DNA from: Anaerolineae bacterium
Lineage (GTDB): Bacteria; Chloroflexota; Anaerolineae; Promineifilales; Promineifilaceae
Length of the DNA: 60,943 bases
Direction of reading: 5' to 3'
NCBI GenBank assembly: GCA_023382655.1
Contig: JAHDWK010000037.1
Location: 1 to 60,943 of the forward strand
In this document: one piece after another, positions 9,049 to 19,464 of the stretch
Position numbering within the stretch: position 1 is the stretch's first letter
Layout: every line of letters starts with the position of its first letter
Notes under the pieces: model-generated
Seen by the model: the letters and a program-made list of their open reading frames with translations, nothing else
Told to the model about the DNA's origin: nothing
Databases searched by the model: none
Position numbers and translations under genes: made by a program

Positions 9049-9837
9049 GTGGCTGACAACGACAAAAAACAGCGGTTTGAAAAGACCGTTTCCGGTATCC
9101 AGCAACGGTTTGGCCTGAAAGCCATCCGGCCACTCAAACAAACAGCATCCGAACCCATCCCCCACCTGCCCACTGGTTTCCCTGACCTGGACGCCGCTTT
9201 GGGCATTGGTGGCCTGCCACACGGCCGTATCAGTGAACTCATTGGTATTCCCACTTCCGGTATGTCCACCCTGGCCTTGAAGATTGTGGCGAGCGTGCAG
9301 CGGCAGGGCGGCACGGCCGTTTACCTGGACGTGCCGCGCACCTTTGACCCCGATTATGCCCACCGTTGCCAGGTTAACTTGCGCCGGATGATGCTGGTAC
9401 ACCCGTACAACGTCAGCCAGGCCATTGCCATGCTGCCCGATTTTGCCGTCAACGGCGGCTTTAACCTGCTTGTCTTTGACCTGCCACTATTTCTGCAAAC
9501 CAGTTCCCAACATCAAGAACAGCTATCGTCTGCCCTCGGCCGTTTGCTGGGATCCCTCCATAAAAGCGGCTGCGTTTTGCTCTTTCTCACCGCGCTCCCC
9601 CCGACAAGCGATCCATCCCTCTCTGTTTACCCCTCACAAGCCGCCCTGCCCCACTATGCCAGCCTGCGCCTGCTCCTCCAAAAAGAACGCTGGCTTTACC
9701 GGCGGCAAGACATACGCGGTTACGAAGCTCAGGTGCAAGTCATCAAAAACAAACTGGGGCCGGCCGGCCACACCGTCCCCCTCACCATCACCTTCAACGG
9801 CACCGTGAAGGGCGACGGTGCAGGAGTGGCCCCATGA
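9049..9837 (+). CDS. imuA: ImuA-like RecA-fold mutasome protein
   Basis: The 262-aa product starts at GTG, with AAGAGGAGAG a few bases upstream; the ATG two bases earlier is in another frame. The order LPTGFPDLDAALGIGGLPHGRISELIGIPTSG..TLAL is the RecA-like N-terminal half of ImuA/SulA-type proteins. The P-loop (G66-T74) has Met72 where a Lys is expected, so ATP binding is doubtful, as in many ImuA proteins. A hydrophobic beta strand with D144 (LLVFDLP) sits in the Walker B position. ImuA links ImuB and DnaE2 in damage-induced mutagenesis. It overlaps imuB by four bases (ATGA), implying translational coupling. Confidence 0.85.
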   Translation: MADNDKKQRFEKTVSGIQQRFGLKAIRPLKQTASEPIPHLPTGFPDLDAALGIGGLPHGRISELIGIPTSGMSTLALKIVASVQRQGGTAVYLDVPRTFDPDYAHRCQVNLRRMMLVHPYNVSQAIAMLPDFAVNGGFNLLVFDLPLFLQTSSQHQEQLSSALGRLLGSLHKSGCVLLFLTALPPTSDPSLSVYPSQAALPHYASLRLLLQKERWLYRRQDIRGYEAQVQVIKNKLGPAGHTVPLTITFNGTVKGDGAGVAP

Positions 9838-11096
9838 TCGCCTGTCTGGCCATTCCCTACTTTGCCGCCGCCGTCGAACGTCGGGCGGATGATGCCTTAA
9901 CCCCCCAACCCTTAGCCATTGGCGGCCAGCCCTGGGAAGCCCGGCCCATTTACGCCTTCTCCCAGGAAGTGGCCCGGCAAGGCGTCCACGCCGGGATGTC
10001 ATTGCGATTAGTACAGGTACTTTCGCCCGATTCCCAATTCATCCCTGCCCATAAACCAGCATACGGCCGTGTCTCCGCCGAAGTCGTAGACCTGTTAACG
10101 GACTTCTCCCCCGACATTGAACCCCAAGAGTTATGGCACTCCTTTGCCGATTCCACGCTGCACCAGACCGCCCACGGCCGCACCCTGCCCGCTCGTTACT
10201 GCCTTGACCTGGACGGCCTGCCCTTGAAAGAAGCTATCCCCTTTATGCAAACGATGGGCCAACAGCTACGCGCCGAAACCCATCTATCCCCGGCCATTGG
10301 ACTATCAGCCGACAAATTCACCGCCCAGGTAGCGGCTACCGTTTCCCGCCCTGACCACCTGCTGCCGGTAGCAGAGGGCAGTTACACAGATTTTTTATCA
10401 TCCCGTTCCCTGGCTTTTCTCCCCCTGGACAAAGAAAGTAACCGCCGCCTGCACCTGATGGGCATTCGCACGTTAGGCCAGTTGGCCGCCCTGCCCCTAC
10501 CCGCCCTGCAAGAGCAGTTTGGCCCCGCCATTACCCCCTTCTACCGGCAAGCCCAGGGGCAAGGCAGCGAACCCCGACAGCCGCAGCCAGCCCCACGGCA
10601 GGAGGCAATCCACCACTGGTTTGATGAGCCGGTGGACAACCTGCTGACACTGGCGGCCATCCTCACCCATCTGGTCAACGAACTCACCCTTCGTCTGCAC
10701 ACGGCCGCCCGCGCCGGGCGCACCGTACAATTAAGCCTGGAAATGGCCAACGGCCGTACCCAACAACAAACCATCACCCTGCGCCAACCAACAGCCGACC
10801 CCCTCCCTATAACAACCGCTTTTCATGCTGTTATCACATCCTTAAACCTCACCTGTGGCGTCACGGCCGTGACCCTGACCCTCACCGACTTAACCCCGGC
10901 CACTGCCCACCAGTTGACGCTGTTTCCAGACACGGCCGTTGCGAATCACAACCGCCTGTCCCAAACCGTCCACAATTTGGCTGCTAAATACAAAGACGGG
11001 CGTTTCTACCAGCCCATCCTGACTGAACCTTACCACCCCTTGCCGGAAAGACGTTTCCAGTTACGGCCGTTTACCCATGACCCGGCTTTGGCCTGA
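9834..11096 (+). CDS. imuB: ImuB, inactive Y-family polymerase-like mutasome subunit
   Basis: This 420-aa protein follows imuA in an ATGA overlap. It matches the Y-family layout: a palm start (ACLAIPYFAAAVE), the HSFADSTLHQT region, LSPAIGLSADKFTAQVAA, and a helix-hairpin-helix segment (LHLMGIRTLGQLAALPLPALQEQFG) followed by a little-finger-like domain. The metal-binding acidic residues of active Y-family polymerases are replaced: the first palm motif lacks its Asp, and SxDE reads SFAD. This is the usual state of ImuB, which acts as a scaffold bringing DnaE2 to the clamp. A beta-clamp motif cannot be assigned with confidence. Confidence 0.88.
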   Translation: MIACLAIPYFAAAVERRADDALTPQPLAIGGQPWEARPIYAFSQEVARQGVHAGMSLRLVQVLSPDSQFIPAHKPAYGRVSAEVVDLLTDFSPDIEPQELWHSFADSTLHQTAHGRTLPARYCLDLDGLPLKEAIPFMQTMGQQLRAETHLSPAIGLSADKFTAQVAATVSRPDHLLPVAEGSYTDFLSSRSLAFLPLDKESNRRLHLMGIRTLGQLAALPLPALQEQFGPAITPFYRQAQGQGSEPRQPQPAPRQEAIHHWFDEPVDNLLTLAAILTHLVNELTLRLHTAARAGRTVQLSLEMANGRTQQQTITLRQPTADPLPITTAFHAVITSLNLTCGVTAVTLTLTDLTPATAHQLTLFPDTAVANHNRLSQTVHNLAAKYKDGRFYQPILTEPYHPLPERRFQLRPFTHDPALA

Positions 11097-11331
11097 CGGC
11101 ATACCCATTCAAGTGGTAGTGAGCAGTCCCGACCTACCAGGCCGTTTCACCTGGCATGGGCAAACGCATCCCATCGAACAGATTAACAAACACTGGCGCG
11201 TCCAGTTGGAATGGTGGCGCGAAGACGTCTGGCGCGATTACTTCAAAGTCACCACCACGACCGGCCTGCTCGTGGTCATCTTCCACGACCTACACACCGA
11301 CGACTGGTACTTACAACGCCTCTATGACTGA
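11077..11331 (+). CDS. Small DUF6504-family protein of the mutasome operon
   Basis: The 84-aa product overlaps the end of imuB by 20 bases. The pattern P-x-x-F-x-W-x-G-x-x-x-x-hxxIxxxWRVQLEWWREDVWRDYFKVTT..LLVVIFHDLHTDDWYLQRLYD fits the small proteins (DUF6504 type) that commonly sit between imuB and dnaE2. The role is unknown; its position suggests an accessory part of error-prone synthesis. Confidence 0.75.
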   Translation: MTRLWPDGIPIQVVVSSPDLPGRFTWHGQTHPIEQINKHWRVQLEWWREDVWRDYFKVTTTTGLLVVIFHDLHTDDWYLQRLYD

Positions 11332-11395
11332 GTGCTTGTGTGTTTGCGTGATCACGTGAATACCAAAACACAAAAGCACTAAAACACCTAAACAT

Positions 11396-14300
11396 TTGAA
11401 CACATACATCGAACTCCACTGCCATTCCAATTTCAGCCTGTTAGACGGGGCCAGCCACCCGGAAGAACTGGCCGCCCGTGCTGCGGAATTGGGCATGTCT
11501 GCCCTGGCTTTGACGGATCATAACGCCGTCTATGGGGCCGCCCGTTTCATACGGGCGGCCAGAGAGTATGGTATCCAACCCATTCTGGGCGCCGAACTCA
11601 CATTAGCTGAAGATGATGACTCTGACCGTACCCGCCACCTGACCCTGCTGGTGGAAAACCAGGCCGGTTGGCACAACCTCTGTTACCTCATCAGCCGCGC
11701 CCAACACAACACCCCTAAAGGTCAGGCAGTGTTACCATTTTCGGAGTTGACCGGCTGCACCAATGGCCTGATCGCCCTCTCTGGCTGTCGCCAGGGGATG
11801 CCGGCAACGGCCATACAAAATGACCAGGGACACAAAACGGCCTTATCCGCCGCCCGCCGTTATCTTGCCCTGTTTGGCCGGGACAACTTCTACATCGAAC
11901 TGCAAAACCACTATTTGCCCGATGATGAATTGCGCAACGGCCGTCTCACTGCCTTAGCCCATCACCTGAAACTGCCCTGTGTGGTCACGAACAACGTCCA
12001 TTATCACCTGCCCGAACGCCACAAACTACAAGATGTCCTGGTCTGCATTCAGCACCTGACCACGCTGGATGAATCCGCCCACCTCTTCGACACGCTCAGG
12101 GCAGGCCCACGCCGCCTGAACGGGGAATACTACTTGAAAACGGCCGTGCAGATGGGCACCCTCTTTCCTGACCAGCCCGAAGCCATCGCCAACACCCGGC
12201 ACATCGCCGGCCGCTGCCACTTTGAACTGCATTACGGTCTACAAGACTTGCCCCCCTTCCCAACGCCACACGGCATGAGCAGTGGAGCCTACCTGCGCCG
12301 TCTCTGCCAGGAAGCCATCCCCAGCCGTTATCCCCATGCTCCCAGCCGCGTTCAGGAGCAAGTCAGCCATGAACTGACTATCATTGAAGGGGCAGGGTTA
12401 GCCAATTACTTCCTCATTGTCTGGGACATCGTGCGCTATGCCCGCGCCCAGGGGATTCGCTGCCAGGGACGGGGTTCGGCCGCCAATTCGCTGGTCGCTT
12501 ATCTGCTCAATATCAGCCCGGTTGACCCCCTGGCCCATGACCTGGTGTTTGAACGTTTCCTCAGCGCCGAACGCGCCATCGCCCCGGATATTGACCTGGA
12601 CTTTGACGCTGCCCGGCGCGAGGAGGTGATCCAATACCTCTACGGCCGTTACGGCCCCGATCACACCGCCATGGCCTGCACCTTCATCACCTTTCGCGCC
12701 AAAAGTGCCATCCGTGATATTGGCAAAGCGTTGGGGCTAACGCCGGAACTGGTGAGCACAGCCATTCATGCTCTGGAAACCAACACCGCGCCCCAGGCGG
12801 ATGATGAGACCGAACAAACCGCTCTCAACTTGCTGCTTGACCTGAGCCAGCAAATCGAAGGGTTTCCTAGACATTTGGGCATTCATTCGGGCGGCATGAT
12901 TATCACCGGTTCGCCGCTCATGGGCCGTTTACCTACCGAACCGGCTACCATGCCTGATAGGGTGGTGGTGCAGTGGGATAAGGAAGCGTTGGAAGATGTG
13001 GGGTTGGTCAAGATTGACATTCTTGGTTTACGCATGTTATCCGCCATCAGTGATGCCGTTTCTCTGATTGCCGAAAGTACAGGCGAAATGCCAGATTTAG
13101 ACACGCTCACCTTCACGGATACGGCCGTCTACCAGATGATAGGCATGGCCGATACCATCGGTGTCTTTCAGGTAGAATCCCGCGCCCAGGCGCAAATGCT
13201 GCCCAAACTCCAACCCACCTGCTTCAACGATCTGATAGTCGCTATCTCCCTTATTCGCCCCGGCCCCATTCAAGGCAACATGGTGCATCCCTACCTGCGC
13301 CGCCGCCAGGGGTTGGAACTCGTCACCTACCTCCACCCGCTGTTAGAACCGGCCTTAGCCGAAACATTGGGCGTCATTCTCTTTCAGGAGCAGGTCATAA
13401 AGGTGGCTCGTGACTTAGCTGGATTCACGCCAGGGCAGGGGGAGCAGTTACGCCGCGCCTTAGGCGCAAAACGGGCCACCGAAGAAATTGAAAAATTCCG
13501 CGCCGCTTTCCTGATTGGGGCAGAAGCGAATGGGGTCACGGCCGTTATCGCCGAAACCGTTTTTGCGCAGCTATTAGCCTTTGGCGGTTACTCCTTTGCT
13601 AAGAGCCATGCCGCCGCCTTCGCTGTGTTGGTTTACCAATCTGCCTGGCTCAAACGGTACCACCCCCATGCCTTTTATGCCGCCCTGCTCAATAACCAGC
13701 CAATGGGCTTTTGGAATGCGGCCGTACTGGTCAATGAACTTAGGCGGCAGGGCATCCCCGTGCTGCCGGTAGATATCCACGCCAGCCAGCCCAAGTGCAG
13801 CCTGGAGGGTAACAGCATACGTTTAGGCTTCAATTACGTGAAAGGCATCCATGAAGAACACATAGATCGCATCATTGACGGCCGTCAGACACGGCCGTTT
13901 ACCTCATTGGCTGACTTTTGCCAACGTACCCGTCTCCCTCGACAAATAACCGAAAACCTAATCCTATGTGGGGCAATGGACGGTTGGAGCCTGCCCCGCC
14001 GCCAACTGTTGTGGGAATTGGGCACATTACACATTCCCGAAAATGGGCTGCCGCTGGACATCACGCCCGAACCCGTTACCTTGCCTCACCTTTCCCCTGG
14101 TGAAGCCATGTTAGCCGAGCAGTCTGTCTTGGGTCTATCCCCCGGCGACCACATCATGGCCCTGTACCGGGCGGAGTTAAGGAAGCATCATATTCTGGGC
14201 AGTCGGGGAGTCACGGCCGTGCCCGATGGTCAACAGGTGCAAGTTGGCGGCTTATTAGTTGTTCACCAATCCCCACCCACCGCTAAAGGGTTTCATTTTC

Positions 14301-14470
14301 TGACGTTGGAAGATGAGGACGGCATGATGAATGTGATAGTCTCGCCCCAGGTATACGGCCGTTACCGCACCGTTATCCGTACCGAGAGGCTCCTGCTCAT
14401 CCAGGGGCAGGTGCAGCAGCAAGGTGGGGTGACAAATGTGCTGGCGGATAAAGTGAGTGGGTTGCGGTGA
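11396..14470 (+). CDS. dnaE2: Error-prone DNA polymerase DnaE2 (Pol III alpha paralog)
   Basis: The 1024-aa protein starts at TTG with no strong ribosome-binding site; an upstream in-frame start is not evident. Residues 1-200 form the PHP domain (ELHCHSNFSLLDGASHPEEL). The C-family polymerase core carries the catalytic aspartates in PDIDLDFD (D398, D400) and KIDILGLR (D541). A tandem helix-hairpin-helix region and C-terminal OB fold (VAGLLVVHQ-like strand, DEDGMMNVIV) follow. The length fits DnaE2 (about 1030-1080 aa). It completes the imuA-imuB-DUF6504-dnaE2 SOS cassette, which carries out translesion synthesis. The 3' quarter is duplicated as broken copies at 23.8 and 57.4 kb. Confidence 0.95.
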   Translation: MNTYIELHCHSNFSLLDGASHPEELAARAAELGMSALALTDHNAVYGAARFIRAAREYGIQPILGAELTLAEDDDSDRTRHLTLLVENQAGWHNLCYLISRAQHNTPKGQAVLPFSELTGCTNGLIALSGCRQGMPATAIQNDQGHKTALSAARRYLALFGRDNFYIELQNHYLPDDELRNGRLTALAHHLKLPCVVTNNVHYHLPERHKLQDVLVCIQHLTTLDESAHLFDTLRAGPRRLNGEYYLKTAVQMGTLFPDQPEAIANTRHIAGRCHFELHYGLQDLPPFPTPHGMSSGAYLRRLCQEAIPSRYPHAPSRVQEQVSHELTIIEGAGLANYFLIVWDIVRYARAQGIRCQGRGSAANSLVAYLLNISPVDPLAHDLVFERFLSAERAIAPDIDLDFDAARREEVIQYLYGRYGPDHTAMACTFITFRAKSAIRDIGKALGLTPELVSTAIHALETNTAPQADDETEQTALNLLLDLSQQIEGFPRHLGIHSGGMIITGSPLMGRLPTEPATMPDRVVVQWDKEALEDVGLVKIDILGLRMLSAISDAVSLIAESTGEMPDLDTLTFTDTAVYQMIGMADTIGVFQVESRAQAQMLPKLQPTCFNDLIVAISLIRPGPIQGNMVHPYLRRRQGLELVTYLHPLLEPALAETLGVILFQEQVIKVARDLAGFTPGQGEQLRRALGAKRATEEIEKFRAAFLIGAEANGVTAVIAETVFAQLLAFGGYSFAKSHAAAFAVLVYQSAWLKRYHPHAFYAALLNNQPMGFWNAAVLVNELRRQGIPVLPVDIHASQPKCSLEGNSIRLGFNYVKGIHEEHIDRIIDGRQTRPFTSLADFCQRTRLPRQITENLILCGAMDGWSLPRRQLLWELGTLHIPENGLPLDITPEPVTLPHLSPGEAMLAEQSVLGLSPGDHIMALYRAELRKHHILGSRGVTAVPDGQQVQVGGLLVVHQSPPTAKGFHFLTLEDEDGMMNVIVSPQVYGRYRTVIRTERLLLIQGQVQQQGGVTNVLADKVSGLR

Positions 14471-14491
14471 CGGCCGCAAACACTGTTGTCG

Positions 14492-15244
14492 TTAAGCCTT
14501 GTGGTAAATCGGGAGCGGCACGCACGTGGGGCAGCCAGGCACGATCCCCAGCAGCAAGTTGGGGAAGCCATGTGTGTCGGGGGCCAGGATAATTTCTTGA
14601 CTGACCGTATGGGATACTGTATTCAGGACGGTAACTTTCCCTTCCCGGCCATCATCTCGTCCCTCCTCACCACCCTGGCGCTGAAAGGCTTGTAGATGGG
14701 TGACGTAGACCTTGCTTTCGGTGACAGCCAAGGTATATGGGTGCAAGTCTACCGGGATGACTGCACTAATCTCCAGGTCGTTTGCGTCTATAGCCACAAC
14801 TTGAGCGGTCGTTGTGAGGGTGATGTAGGCAGTTGAGCCATCTGGCAGCAGGGCGATGTTTCCAGGTTCTGCGCCGACTGGCAAGGTGGCCTGTATGGAC
14901 ATGGTGAGCGCATCTACCACGACCAATATCCCCATGGCCCTATCCAGGATGTAAACGAGACGGCCGTCAGGCGATATGACCAACGACCAGGGCATTTGCC
15001 CCACCGGTATTTCCGCTATTTTTTGGAATTGGGCTGGTTCGATCACACTCACCGAACCAGCATCAGGATTCACAACCCAAACTGTTCCGTCCAGTGGTGA
15101 CACAGCAATGGGTGTACCGGAGGAAGCATAGCCTGTAGACAGCGCCTCTTCTTTTTGGATGAGGGGTAAGTAAGCAGCAAAGGAGGTTACGCTATCAGCT
15201 TTGACGGTTAACAATATCCCGAACGTTGTACCCAGACAGCACAT
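14492..15244 (-). CDS. Secreted YVTN/YncE-like beta-propeller protein (short)
   Basis: The 250-aa product has a short hydrophobic N-terminus followed by AAYLPLIQK, a copy of the YLPxIxK motif. Four or five propeller blades then follow, with the YVTN pattern (TVWVVNPDAGSVSVIEP, PWSLVISPDGRLVYILDRAMGILVVVDA, NIALLPDGSTAYITLTTTAQVVAIDA). A normal propeller needs six or seven blades, so it may be truncated or dimerise. No good ribosome-binding site precedes the ATG, and a stop codon lies directly upstream. Extracellular location and ligand binding are inferred. Confidence 0.7.
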   Translation of the reverse strand: MCCLGTTFGILLTVKADSVTSFAAYLPLIQKEEALSTGYASSGTPIAVSPLDGTVWVVNPDAGSVSVIEPAQFQKIAEIPVGQMPWSLVISPDGRLVYILDRAMGILVVVDALTMSIQATLPVGAEPGNIALLPDGSTAYITLTTTAQVVAIDANDLEISAVIPVDLHPYTLAVTESKVYVTHLQAFQRQGGEEGRDDGREGKVTVLNTVSHTVSQEIILAPDTHGFPNLLLGIVPGCPTCVPLPIYHKA

Positions 15245-15288
15245 CTAGGCCCACGATTGTCCACGATCTCATGTCATCTCACCCGCGC

Positions 15289-18200
15289 TTATTTGCTAAT
15301 GAAAGGCAGGTAGACGTCGTTGCGAGGTGGTGCCACGCCGATGGCTATGGCCCAGTCCTCAAAACTCATGCCGACAAAATCCTGTAGATCATGGTATTGT
15401 TCCAGTTCATTGTTGATGGCGTTAGCCAGCGCTGGGCTGCCTGCGGCTGCCAGTCGCTGCCAAATATCGAGCGCGTTGTCCATCATCTCTTGGGTGATCA
15501 TCACTTCGTGGCCGCGTCCAATAACCAGCGCTTCAAGGCCGGGCATGAGGTTGTTCAGGGTGCGATAGCTGTCCCATATCAGAATGGGGTCGGCAAAGCC
15601 GATGTCGGCCATTTCGGCGATATGCTCAAAGTAGAGATAGATGTATTGCACGCCCGCGTCTGTTTGCCCAAATAGAGAGGTTAAGCCTTGCATAACAGCC
15701 GTATCTGCCAATGGCCCTTCTCCAAGAGCCACCAAATTAGCCTGGCGGCCTGGGGCAAAATCCAAACAACTGGCATTGGGATCGAAGCCCACAACATGCC
15801 CGACCACAGGCCCCGCTGTCACGACATGGGCCGGAACAGGATTGAAGGTGCCAGCGGTAGGGAAGGTGTAATTGAGACCCCCATTTTGGTCACGATAGAG
15901 GAGACGGAAACGGCCGTCATGCACCATATCCACCCCCTCTATCGGTGCTATCCCGCCTGACGTAACAAATTGCACTATCCACGGCTCGGTAAGATCATCC
16001 GTGTAAGCCACATGCAAAGCCGTTCCTGCGGCTGAATAAGCCAGAACTGGTCTCGTCCATACCTCCTCTGCCAGCCACAAATCAAGACTATTGATCTGGT
16101 TGCCCACAAAAGGCAGCACCGTCTGTGCAAACCAGTCGCCAGAGCGGTTATGGGCAAATTTAATGCTCTGATTGGTCACATCGTAATAGGCAATGGTGAT
16201 GACATCGCGTATGCCATTGGCCCCAATCTCCTTGCCAACAGCCAGGCTGTTGAACTGGCCCACATCGGCGCTGCCACCATCATCTATCAGTGACAGAAGC
16301 CATTGTGCCTCATTCCAAATGGCGCTGTGCAGTTCCCCTGCCACCTGGTCATAATAGCTGATTGCCACCTCCCCATTTTGCATCAACCCGGCTGAGATGT
16401 GGCCGATGTCGCCCGGATTTTGTCCCACTGTGCGGGCAGCGAACTGCCAGTTGGAGCCGTTTTGGCGGGCAATTTGTAATTGGTTTTCGCTGGCATCCCA
16501 TTGGTGAAAAACGATGGTGGGCGTGTCTGCTTCATCTAGCAGCAAGATGATGTTTTCGCCGACATTAACATCAAGTAGATTGGTCACATTTTGCCAATTC
16601 CAACTGCTGCCATTCCACTGCCCATAGCGCAACATGCCGCTCAATTCGTTGAAGTAGACAGTGCGGGGCAGGCCGCTGCTGTCCATAACAAGGTTGTTGT
16701 CATAGCTGCTGCTGCCGATGGCAGTGTCCAGGGTTTCGGTCCAGTTGCTGCCATCCCATTTCCTGATGTGCAGACTGCTGTCGTTTTCTTGTTGGGTACT
16801 GAAAGTGGGAAAGGTTTTGTGGAGGGCGAGAGACGGCCGTAAATTATCCGTCTCTGTTTCTACGGGATGGTGCTGCCAACGGCCGTCCCATGTGGCATAT
16901 TTCAAGTCCTGATAATCGTCATCGAAATAGACGATATGCTCCTGCAAATTGCTGTTGATGGCTAAGGAGGAGTAGAGACCAACATTGTCTGTCGGGTCTA
17001 CGGTTTCAATCGTCCAACTGCCGCCAAAGGAGGAGGCGAGCATCAAGCCAACATCCGATTGGTAGCTGATGCTGGGGGTGTTAGTGCCATCAACAAAAAT
17101 ATCCGTGTGCCGCCCGCCCGCGCCATTGACATTGACGTATTCATAATCCCACGAAGTGCCGTTGTAGGTGGCGTGTTTGAGGGCATCCAGGGTGGCATCG
17201 TAATAGCTGATGTGGACGTTGCCTGTGAAGTCGAAGGTAAGCGCGGGATATTGGCCGAGATCGCCTAGTCCGTCTAGGGGAACGGCCGTCCAACCCGGCG
17301 GATCGGCCGTATAACTGGCATATTTCAGATTGCCATTATCGCGGTCATAATAAGCGATGCGCGGCTGTCCATCTTGGGGGCTGATAGCCATGCTGATACC
17401 CCAACCCACATCGGCACTGTCATCCACAACAGACAAGTCCCAGCCGTTGAAAGTGCGCTTGGAATGGAGCAAATTGCCATTGAGTACATCATAATAGGCG
17501 ATGTGGGACACGCCGAAAAAGTCCACGGCCAGCGAGGCGAACCAGCCAGCATTCGTGCCAGCAGCCCCCGTTGTTATTTCCTCAATGCTCCAGTTTGTGC
17601 CATCCCAGGCCGCATGTTTGAGCTGGTTGTTGGCACCATCGTAATAGGCGATGCGAGGCCGATTGTTGGGGTCGAGGGCGATGGAGGCGTATTGGCCGGA
17701 GTCACCCTCAGCATCAATGATTTCAGTGTGCCAGGCAACACCATCCCAATAGCTGTATTTTAACTTGCCGTAAAGACCTTCGGCGGCGTAATAGGCAAGG
17801 TGGGGTGTGCCTGTGGTTTGGTCTATGACGATGTCGCTGTATTCGCCCGCCCGCCCGCGCACATCGAGGGTTTGAATTTGCCAATCTTGACCAGGGGTAG
17901 GCGGGATGGGGGTATTGGCAGGTAATGGCGTAGGCGTGGCCGCAGGTGGCGGCGGTACGATGGCTGTGCGATCAACCACAAACACATCTCGTTTGCCATT
18001 GGTATCGCCGTCCACTAAATTGGAAGCAGTGGCAAAAAAGGAGATAAAGTTCCCATCATCGGACAAGGAGGGCAGGAAAGTGCCAGAGTTGCTTTGGCTG
18101 CTTAAGTGGGTTAAAGAAATACGTTCGGTTTGTCCGTTTTCTGTATCGTACATGAAGATGTCGTCTACGTTGTTGGTGTCGTCAGCGACGAGGTTGTTGG

Positions 18201-19449
18201 CGGAAGAGTAGTAGGCTATGTAACGGCCGTCGGCTGATATGTCGGGGAAGTGGGAATGACCTTGCCCTTGCACACTGCTGGCATTGAGGGAGACGAGGAG
18301 AGTGGCGACCTGGCCCGGTTCGTCAAAAACGCCGTCCTCATCGGTGTCGCGGTCACGCACAAAAATATCGCGGCAGCCGGGGGACAGGCAAAATTCGGGT
18401 TGGGTCTGGTTACCCAGGTTGCTGGCCAGGGAGGAGAAGGTGATGAAACGGCCGTCATCAGAAACGGCCGTTTGGCTTGAGTCCTCGTTGGCTTGTGCGC
18501 CATCACTAGCCACCGACACGCGAATAGTGAGGACTGCACCCGCTTCATCAAAAATACCATTTTCATCTACGTCACGGTCGTGCAGAAAAATATCATCATT
18601 ATTGTTCGTATCCCCTGCGACTAAATTGGTAGCTTTGGAGTCAAAGGCAACAAAACGGCCATCAGCCGACAAAGCAATGTTGACACTGCCAGACTCATCA
18701 TTGCCAATTGTGCCATCACTGGCGATGGAAACGAGACGTTTCTCTGTCCCATCCATTTCATCGAAAATACCATTACCGTCGGCATCCCGATCATGGACAT
18801 AGACATCGAAATCGTGGTCGGTATCCTCAGATAAAATCTGGAATTGGGTGCGCAAGGCGATGTAACGGCCGTTGCCCGATAGGGCGACGTTCATGACATT
18901 TGACGTAGTAATCACAATAAAACTTTGGAAAATACGGATTGTTTGAATCATGCCTGGTTCATCAAATACACCATTCTCATCTGGATCACGGTCATGAAGA
19001 TAGATGCCTGGGCCAATCGGGAAATCGTCCATCAAATTTGTGGCGCGAGAGTAGAAGGCGACGTAACGGCCGTCTTCTGAGATGGCAGGCGGCGCGGCAG
19101 CTTCACCAGAATCGCCATTGCCTTGTGTGCCATCTGTGGCCACAGAGACACGCGCCGTTTGTCCCGTTTGGCGGTCATAGACAAAAACATCTTGTTTACC
19201 ATTGGTGTCATTAGGGACCAGATTGGTAGCTATAGAGTTGAAGGTGACGTAACGGCCGTTGCCCGAAATCGCCGCATATTTCGAATCATCATTCGCTTGT
19301 GTCATATCCACCCCCACCGAAGCACGCACAATGGCACTGCCACCCCTCGTGGGTGTGGCCTGCACCGTCGCAAAATTGAAATGGATAAAGGTGAAAATAA
19401 AAGCTAGAAAGATGATAACGATAAGATAAAAACGAGTTTTAGAATTCAT
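15289..19449 (-). CDS. Large secreted beta-propeller surface protein ending in VYLPFISK
   Basis: The start at 19449 (MNSKTRFYLIVIIF) is chosen over one nine codons upstream because CTGGAGA precedes it and a clean signal peptide (to FATVQA) follows. Residues ~40-510 are TolB/WD40-like repeats (GRYVxFxSxATNLVxxDTNxxxDVFVxDRxTG) interspersed with DxDxDGxFDE loops that resemble calcium sites. A Pro/Thr linker follows, then ~650 residues of a second propeller series with SLAxDxxxxPxIAYYD and LKYAxWDG repeats. The C-terminus reads RNDVYLPFISK. It is predicted to be exported and surface-exposed; the ligand is unknown. Confidence 0.85.
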   Translation of the reverse strand: MNSKTRFYLIVIIFLAFIFTFIHFNFATVQATPTRGGSAIVRASVGVDMTQANDDSKYAAISGNGRYVTFNSIATNLVPNDTNGKQDVFVYDRQTGQTARVSVATDGTQGNGDSGEAAAPPAISEDGRYVAFYSRATNLMDDFPIGPGIYLHDRDPDENGVFDEPGMIQTIRIFQSFIVITTSNVMNVALSGNGRYIALRTQFQILSEDTDHDFDVYVHDRDADGNGIFDEMDGTEKRLVSIASDGTIGNDESGSVNIALSADGRFVAFDSKATNLVAGDTNNNDDIFLHDRDVDENGIFDEAGAVLTIRVSVASDGAQANEDSSQTAVSDDGRFITFSSLASNLGNQTQPEFCLSPGCRDIFVRDRDTDEDGVFDEPGQVATLLVSLNASSVQGQGHSHFPDISADGRYIAYYSSANNLVADDTNNVDDIFMYDTENGQTERISLTHLSSQSNSGTFLPSLSDDGNFISFFATASNLVDGDTNGKRDVFVVDRTAIVPPPPAATPTPLPANTPIPPTPGQDWQIQTLDVRGRAGEYSDIVIDQTTGTPHLAYYAAEGLYGKLKYSYWDGVAWHTEIIDAEGDSGQYASIALDPNNRPRIAYYDGANNQLKHAAWDGTNWSIEEITTGAAGTNAGWFASLAVDFFGVSHIAYYDVLNGNLLHSKRTFNGWDLSVVDDSADVGWGISMAISPQDGQPRIAYYDRDNGNLKYASYTADPPGWTAVPLDGLGDLGQYPALTFDFTGNVHISYYDATLDALKHATYNGTSWDYEYVNVNGAGGRHTDIFVDGTNTPSISYQSDVGLMLASSFGGSWTIETVDPTDNVGLYSSLAINSNLQEHIVYFDDDYQDLKYATWDGRWQHHPVETETDNLRPSLALHKTFPTFSTQQENDSSLHIRKWDGSNWTETLDTAIGSSSYDNNLVMDSSGLPRTVYFNELSGMLRYGQWNGSSWNWQNVTNLLDVNVGENIILLLDEADTPTIVFHQWDASENQLQIARQNGSNWQFAARTVGQNPGDIGHISAGLMQNGEVAISYYDQVAGELHSAIWNEAQWLLSLIDDGGSADVGQFNSLAVGKEIGANGIRDVITIAYYDVTNQSIKFAHNRSGDWFAQTVLPFVGNQINSLDLWLAEEVWTRPVLAYSAAGTALHVAYTDDLTEPWIVQFVTSGGIAPIEGVDMVHDGRFRLLYRDQNGGLNYTFPTAGTFNPVPAHVVTAGPVVGHVVGFDPNASCLDFAPGRQANLVALGEGPLADTAVMQGLTSLFGQTDAGVQYIYLYFEHIAEMADIGFADPILIWDSYRTLNNLMPGLEALVIGRGHEVMITQEMMDNALDIWQRLAAAGSPALANAINNELEQYHDLQDFVGMSFEDWAIAIGVAPPRNDVYLPFISK

Positions 19450-19464
19450 TTGTTTGATTCTCCA

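Noticed and set aside
18450..19260. Regular repeats in the propeller gene as a DNA repeat array
   Set aside because: The spacing reflects repeated protein blades with diverged DNA, not a separate repeat element.
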